Positions 6,353 through 7,496 of a DNA stretch of 7,496 nt are shown in pieces. The notes under the pieces were generated by a model. The model was not told the DNA's origin and ran no database searches. It was given only the letters and a program-made list of their open reading frames with translations. The stretch comes from Clostridia bacterium. Lineage in GTDB: Bacteria > Bacillota > Clostridia > Oscillospirales > Acutalibacteraceae. The stretch's first letter is position 1. Every line of letters begins with the position of its first letter. Location: positions 1 to 7,496 of the forward strand of contig CAAFXQ010000235.1 of NCBI GenBank assembly GCA_900767015.1. The letters are read 5' to 3'. The position numbers and the translations under genes are program-made.

Positions 6353-7309
6353 ATGAAAGAGGTTATAACGGATAAAAAAACAAAACAGATTATTGCTGTC
6401 GCTTTAGCAGTCTTTATCCTTTTCACCGGCGGCTATGTCCTCGGCATGGGAAAAAGCATCAGTGTCAACGTAAATTCCGATAACGCCGCACCGGCAAACG
6501 GAACTGTCACGCCGGCAACCGCCGCTCCGGTCACGGCGGCACCGTCAACCCAACCGCAGGCAACAGCGGCTCCCGCAGCCGCCGCACCGCAGACTCCGTC
6601 AGCCGATAATGCGGGCGGACAGTCAAATCCTGCTGACACCCCGGGCGAACAGCCGACGGCGGCACCTGCTGATAACAGCGGTTCAGCAATGTCGACCGAG
6701 CAGATTGTCGAGCTTTATAATTCTTCGGCAAACCGAGTCAAAGCGGAGGCAACGACGCTGACAAGAAACTACAAAAAGCTTGAGTCCCTGCCCGAATATC
6801 TTGAGCTGCCCTCAGCCATTCAGGGTATCGGAAGTGCGGCTATCAAGCAGTTTGTAAAAGGCTCTGATACGCCCGAATCGTGGACAAGCAAGGAGGACAT
6901 GCAAGCGGTTTTCCCGGTCGGCGGAACGGATTACACGTCACACATGACGCCCGATATGGTGGAAAGTGCCACCTGCACCGATACCGGCTCGGCGTATCAG
7001 CTTGAAATCAAGCTTTATGACGACAAAATCACAAGCCCCGAAAAGGGCACGGGCTACGCCGGCGTCTTCAACACCGTTACGGCGTCCTCGATTACAAGCG
7101 TCAGCATTCCGACTGTCACGTTCAACACCGTTGACGTCAACGGCATCAACGGCTCCATTTCCTGCACGATTGACAAGGAATCGAAGAGGGTGACCGATAT
7201 TACGTTCCGGAACACGGACATTCTGGCGATCGGTGCAAAGGTCGCTTTCAGCGAAGTGACGGCGAAGCTTGCTCTTGCCGTTGAAGAAAACTATACCATA
7301 GCATATTAA
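6353..7309 (+). CDS. Membrane-anchored extracytoplasmic protein of unknown function with Ala/Pro/Thr linker
   Basis: I do not recognise the family. The 318 residues show a short basic cytoplasmic start (KKTK, 8-11), one hydrophobic segment (about 12-32) acting as signal anchor, and a low-complexity Ala/Pro/Thr linker (about 42-112) with repeated TAAP-like units. A C-terminal domain (about 113-318) follows. It begins with a helix-like stretch (STEQIVELYNSSANRVKAEA) and ends in beta-rich sequence. Two cysteines, C208 and C271, could form a disulfide outside the cell. No lipobox, cell-wall sorting motif or catalytic signature was seen. The linker composition is typical of wall-spanning spacers, and clostridial exported proteins often have this layout. 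AAAGGAG (6337-6343) lies 9 bases before the ATG, and the gene starts 15 bases after the esterase stop. Its place between the esterase and the rhamnulokinase suggests a role tied to glycan capture or to the esterase at the cell surface, but this is inference. Confidence 0.85.
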   Translation: MKEVITDKKTKQIIAVALAVFILFTGGYVLGMGKSISVNVNSDNAAPANGTVTPATAAPVTAAPSTQPQATAAPAAAAPQTPSADNAGGQSNPADTPGEQPTAAPADNSGSAMSTEQIVELYNSSANRVKAEATTLTRNYKKLESLPEYLELPSAIQGIGSAAIKQFVKGSDTPESWTSKEDMQAVFPVGGTDYTSHMTPDMVESATCTDTGSAYQLEIKLYDDKITSPEKGTGYAGVFNTVTASSITSVSIPTVTFNTVDVNGINGSISCTIDKESKRVTDITFRNTDILAIGAKVAFSEVTAKLALAVEENYTIAY

Positions 7310-7314
7310 GGCGG
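7308..7314 (+). promoter_or_regulatory. Ribosome binding site that leaves the rhaB start ambiguous
   Basis: AAGGCGG at 7308-7314 overlaps the preceding TAA stop and ends one base before ATG 7316, which is too close for normal initiation. The in-frame TTG at 7322 lies 7 bases downstream, the usual distance. The TTG start would give MNCYYLSVDIGASSGR, close to the usual N-terminal length of rhamnulokinases. Confidence 0.4.
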
Positions 7315-7315
7315 A

Positions 7316-7496
7316 ATGACTTTGAATTGTTATTATTTATCTGTTGACATCGGCGCCTCCTCGGGCAGGCACATCTTAGGTCATGTTGAAAACGGAATAC
7401 TCTGCCTTGAGGAAATCTACCGGTTCGAAAACGGAATCCGAAACGAAAACGGAACCCTCGTGTGGGACACGGAAAGCCAGTTCCGGCACGTCAAAA
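7316..7496 (+). CDS. rhaB: Rhamnulokinase, N-terminal part (runs off the window)
   Basis: Only the first 60 codons are present. They contain YYLSVDIGASSGRHILG, the phosphate-1 segment of sugar kinases of the FGGY/ASKHA fold in the form typical of rhamnulokinases (VDIGASSGR; residues 10-18 counted from the ATG). The continuation, with EIYRFENG followed by LVWDTESQF, also matches the usual order in that family. The enzyme phosphorylates L-rhamnulose to L-rhamnulose 1-phosphate in the cytoplasm after rhamnose isomerase. Related carbohydrate kinases of the FGGY family (fuculokinase, xylulokinase) lack the ASSGR form, so the call is firm despite the short length. The start may be ATG 7316 or, judging from spacing to AAGGCGG, TTG 7322. 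The gap to the preceding gene is only 6 bases, indicating the same operon. Isomerase and aldolase genes are expected beyond the window end but cannot be seen. Confidence 0.9.
   Translation, partial: MTLNCYYLSVDIGASSGRHILGHVENGILCLEEIYRFENGIRNENGTLVWDTESQFRHVK

Noticed and set aside
6490..6690. DNA repeat array or recombination site in the GCC/CCG-rich stretch
   Set aside because: The repetition is explained by Ala/Pro/Thr codons of the linker; unit length and codons vary, so it is protein-level low complexity.
1..7496. CRISPR array, tRNA, rRNA, transposase or phage attachment site
   Set aside because: No regularly spaced direct repeats, cloverleaf-like sequence, transposase motifs or integrase genes were found on either strand.

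Overview
The window looks like a piece of a fermentative Clostridia genome, probably a gut Oscillospiraceae/Ruminococcaceae-type organism. This rests on roughly 50 % GC in the main block, strong AGGAGG-type ribosome binding sites, a GPH-type sugar symporter, a cytoplasmic GH78 enzyme and short intergenic gaps. The placement is inferred from style only; no marker gene is present.

Layout. Positions 1 to about 160 are AT-rich (about 29 % GC over 1-150). They carry, in plus frame 1, the interior of a protein resembling right-handed parallel beta-helix (pectate-lyase-fold) proteins. That gene has lost its 3' end where the GC-richer block starts. A TetR-family regulator (169-765, minus) is followed by a 146-base divergent control region (766-911). 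This region holds a near-consensus promoter (830-858), an inverted repeat around its -35 box, and a second perfect palindrome just before the first ribosome binding site. Five closely spaced plus-strand genes follow: a GPH-family sugar:cation symporter (912-2447), a cytoplasmic GH78 alpha-L-rhamnosidase (2499-5168), a secreted alpha/beta-hydrolase esterase (5165-6337), a membrane-anchored protein of unknown function with an Ala/Pro/Thr linker (6353-7309), and the first 60 codons of a rhamnulokinase (7316 to the window end). Gaps are 51, -4, 15 and 6 bases, with no terminator seen between them, so they probably form one operon.

How they may work together (inference). The secreted esterase removes acyl groups from a rhamnose-containing glycan or glycoside outside the cell. 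The symporter imports the rhamnoside, and the cytoplasmic GH78 releases L-rhamnose. The kinase acts after an isomerase that is not in view but is expected downstream. The TetR regulator probably represses the operon and itself through the overlapping divergent promoters.

The least explained parts are the anchored exported protein, the N-terminal part of the esterase, the TetR-type control of a rhamnose operon, and the abrupt composition break at the left edge.
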